This document shows, one piece after another, positions 63,782-64,000 of a stretch of DNA of 64,000 nt; position 1 is the first letter of the stretch; every line of letters begins with the position of its first letter. Both the position numbers and the translations under genes were made by a program. Source of the DNA: a bacterium (GTDB taxonomy: Bacteria; Thermotogota; Thermotogae; Mesoaciditogales; Mesoaciditogaceae); contig JAJYYZ010000001.1 in NCBI GenBank assembly GCA_021800445.1, forward strand, positions 1 to 64,000. The letters run 5' to 3'. The notes beneath the pieces are model-generated. The model was not told where the DNA came from, did not search any database, and worked only from the letters and a program-made list of their open reading frames with translations.

Positions 63782-64000
63782 ATGAGAAATGAAATAATCG
63801 AGCAAATAAAGGCAAAAATTTCAAGTGCCTTTAACGGGCAAATCCTTACATATGAGCCGGACTGGACTTCGTGGACGTCTTATCCGGTTATTCTACTCTT
63901 GGCATCAAGTGAAAACGGTACTGGCGCTTTGGGAGGGTCTTCAAAGCGCGAACTAAAAATTGATATCGTGATAGTTTCGAGATCTCTTACAACCGCAATA
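63782..64000 (+). CDS. Tail-related protein, cut by the window end
   Basis: The first 73 codons are visible (MRNEIIEQIKAKISSAFNGQ, then YEPDWTSWTSYPVILLLAS). Placement after a gpG-like gene suggests a Mu gp37-like or tail terminator protein. The rest lies outside the window. Confidence 0.5.
   Translation, partial: MRNEIIEQIKAKISSAFNGQILTYEPDWTSWTSYPVILLLASSENGTGALGGSSKRELKIDIVIVSRSLTTAI

Larger units (their letters stand above)
30361..64000. mobile_element. Integrated temperate phage (right end outside window)
   Basis: From the serine recombinase at 30627 to the window end the genes are phage-type: integration, cargo, repressor switch, recombination, replication, packaging and head. The left border is placed near the SNF2 remnant and recombinase, but no attachment site is proven. 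No tail-tape, lysis or right border is visible, so the element continues beyond the window. Confidence 0.85.

Overview
The window looks like chromosome of a member of the Thermotogota carrying an integrated, partly decayed temperate phage. The strongest taxonomic clue is the gap-pgk-tpi cluster. The triosephosphate isomerase frame has no start codon that keeps its catalytic lysine, and it joins phosphoglycerate kinase through a -1 shift on a run of nine A. This is the arrangement described for Thermotoga maritima. Gene content and the many GTG and TTG starts fit, but the genus cannot be fixed from sequence alone.

Region 1 (1-7933, minus strand) holds core genes: rsmE, serS, a membrane-anchored beta-propeller protein, tpiA, pgk, gap, the YbaB nucleoid protein and dnaX. 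Region 2 (8091-19075) has a DUF1361 membrane protein, then a tightly overlapping plus-strand run: prfA, a lipoprotein, a small membrane protein, a methyltransferase, miaA, hfq, hflX, a small conserved protein, metK, mnmG and a CBS/DRTGG-type pyrophosphatase. Region 3 (19137-22249) is a two-gene unit with its own consensus promoter and terminator: a surface lipoprotein and a papain-like protease with a dockerin-like tail. Region 4 (22299-30359) has three 2-hydroxyacyl-CoA dehydratase/activase-like genes, a radical SAM protein with its DUF2344 partner, a ClC channel and a small beta-barrel-like envelope protein.

Region 5 (about 30361 to the window end) is the prophage; its right end is not in the window. 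It starts next to a 130-base remnant of a SNF2 helicase gene and a large serine recombinase. An AT-rich, minus-strand cargo block follows (32.1-43.7 kb): an exported nuclease, a beta-propeller lipoprotein, a DUF2971 protein, a 1327-residue SIR2 protein, a GHKL-ATPase/DUF3883 protein and a phospholipase-D-like nuclease. Several of these resemble anti-phage defence proteins. A lambda-like switch follows (44.2-45.3 kb), with divergent promoters and a repressor that lacks the usual protease residues and appears to have a leaderless transcript. The early genes encode a Cas4-like nuclease, a candidate annealing protein, an initiator containing iterons, a DnaC-like loader and SSB.

A second AT-rich block (51.6-55.0 kb) carries a degraded coiled-coil gene, a trypsin-like protease whose start is disrupted, repeated DNA and a PD-(D/E)XK-like protein. 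The packaging and head genes follow: HNH nuclease, ParB-like protein, radical SAM enzyme, small and large terminase, DUF935 portal, Mu F-like protein, Mu I-like protease with an internal scaffold start, capsid, gp36-like and gpG-like proteins, and a truncated tail gene. The phage is therefore a hybrid: serine-recombinase integration, lambda-style replication and a Mu-like head.

All family assignments come from reading motifs by eye. No database search was run.
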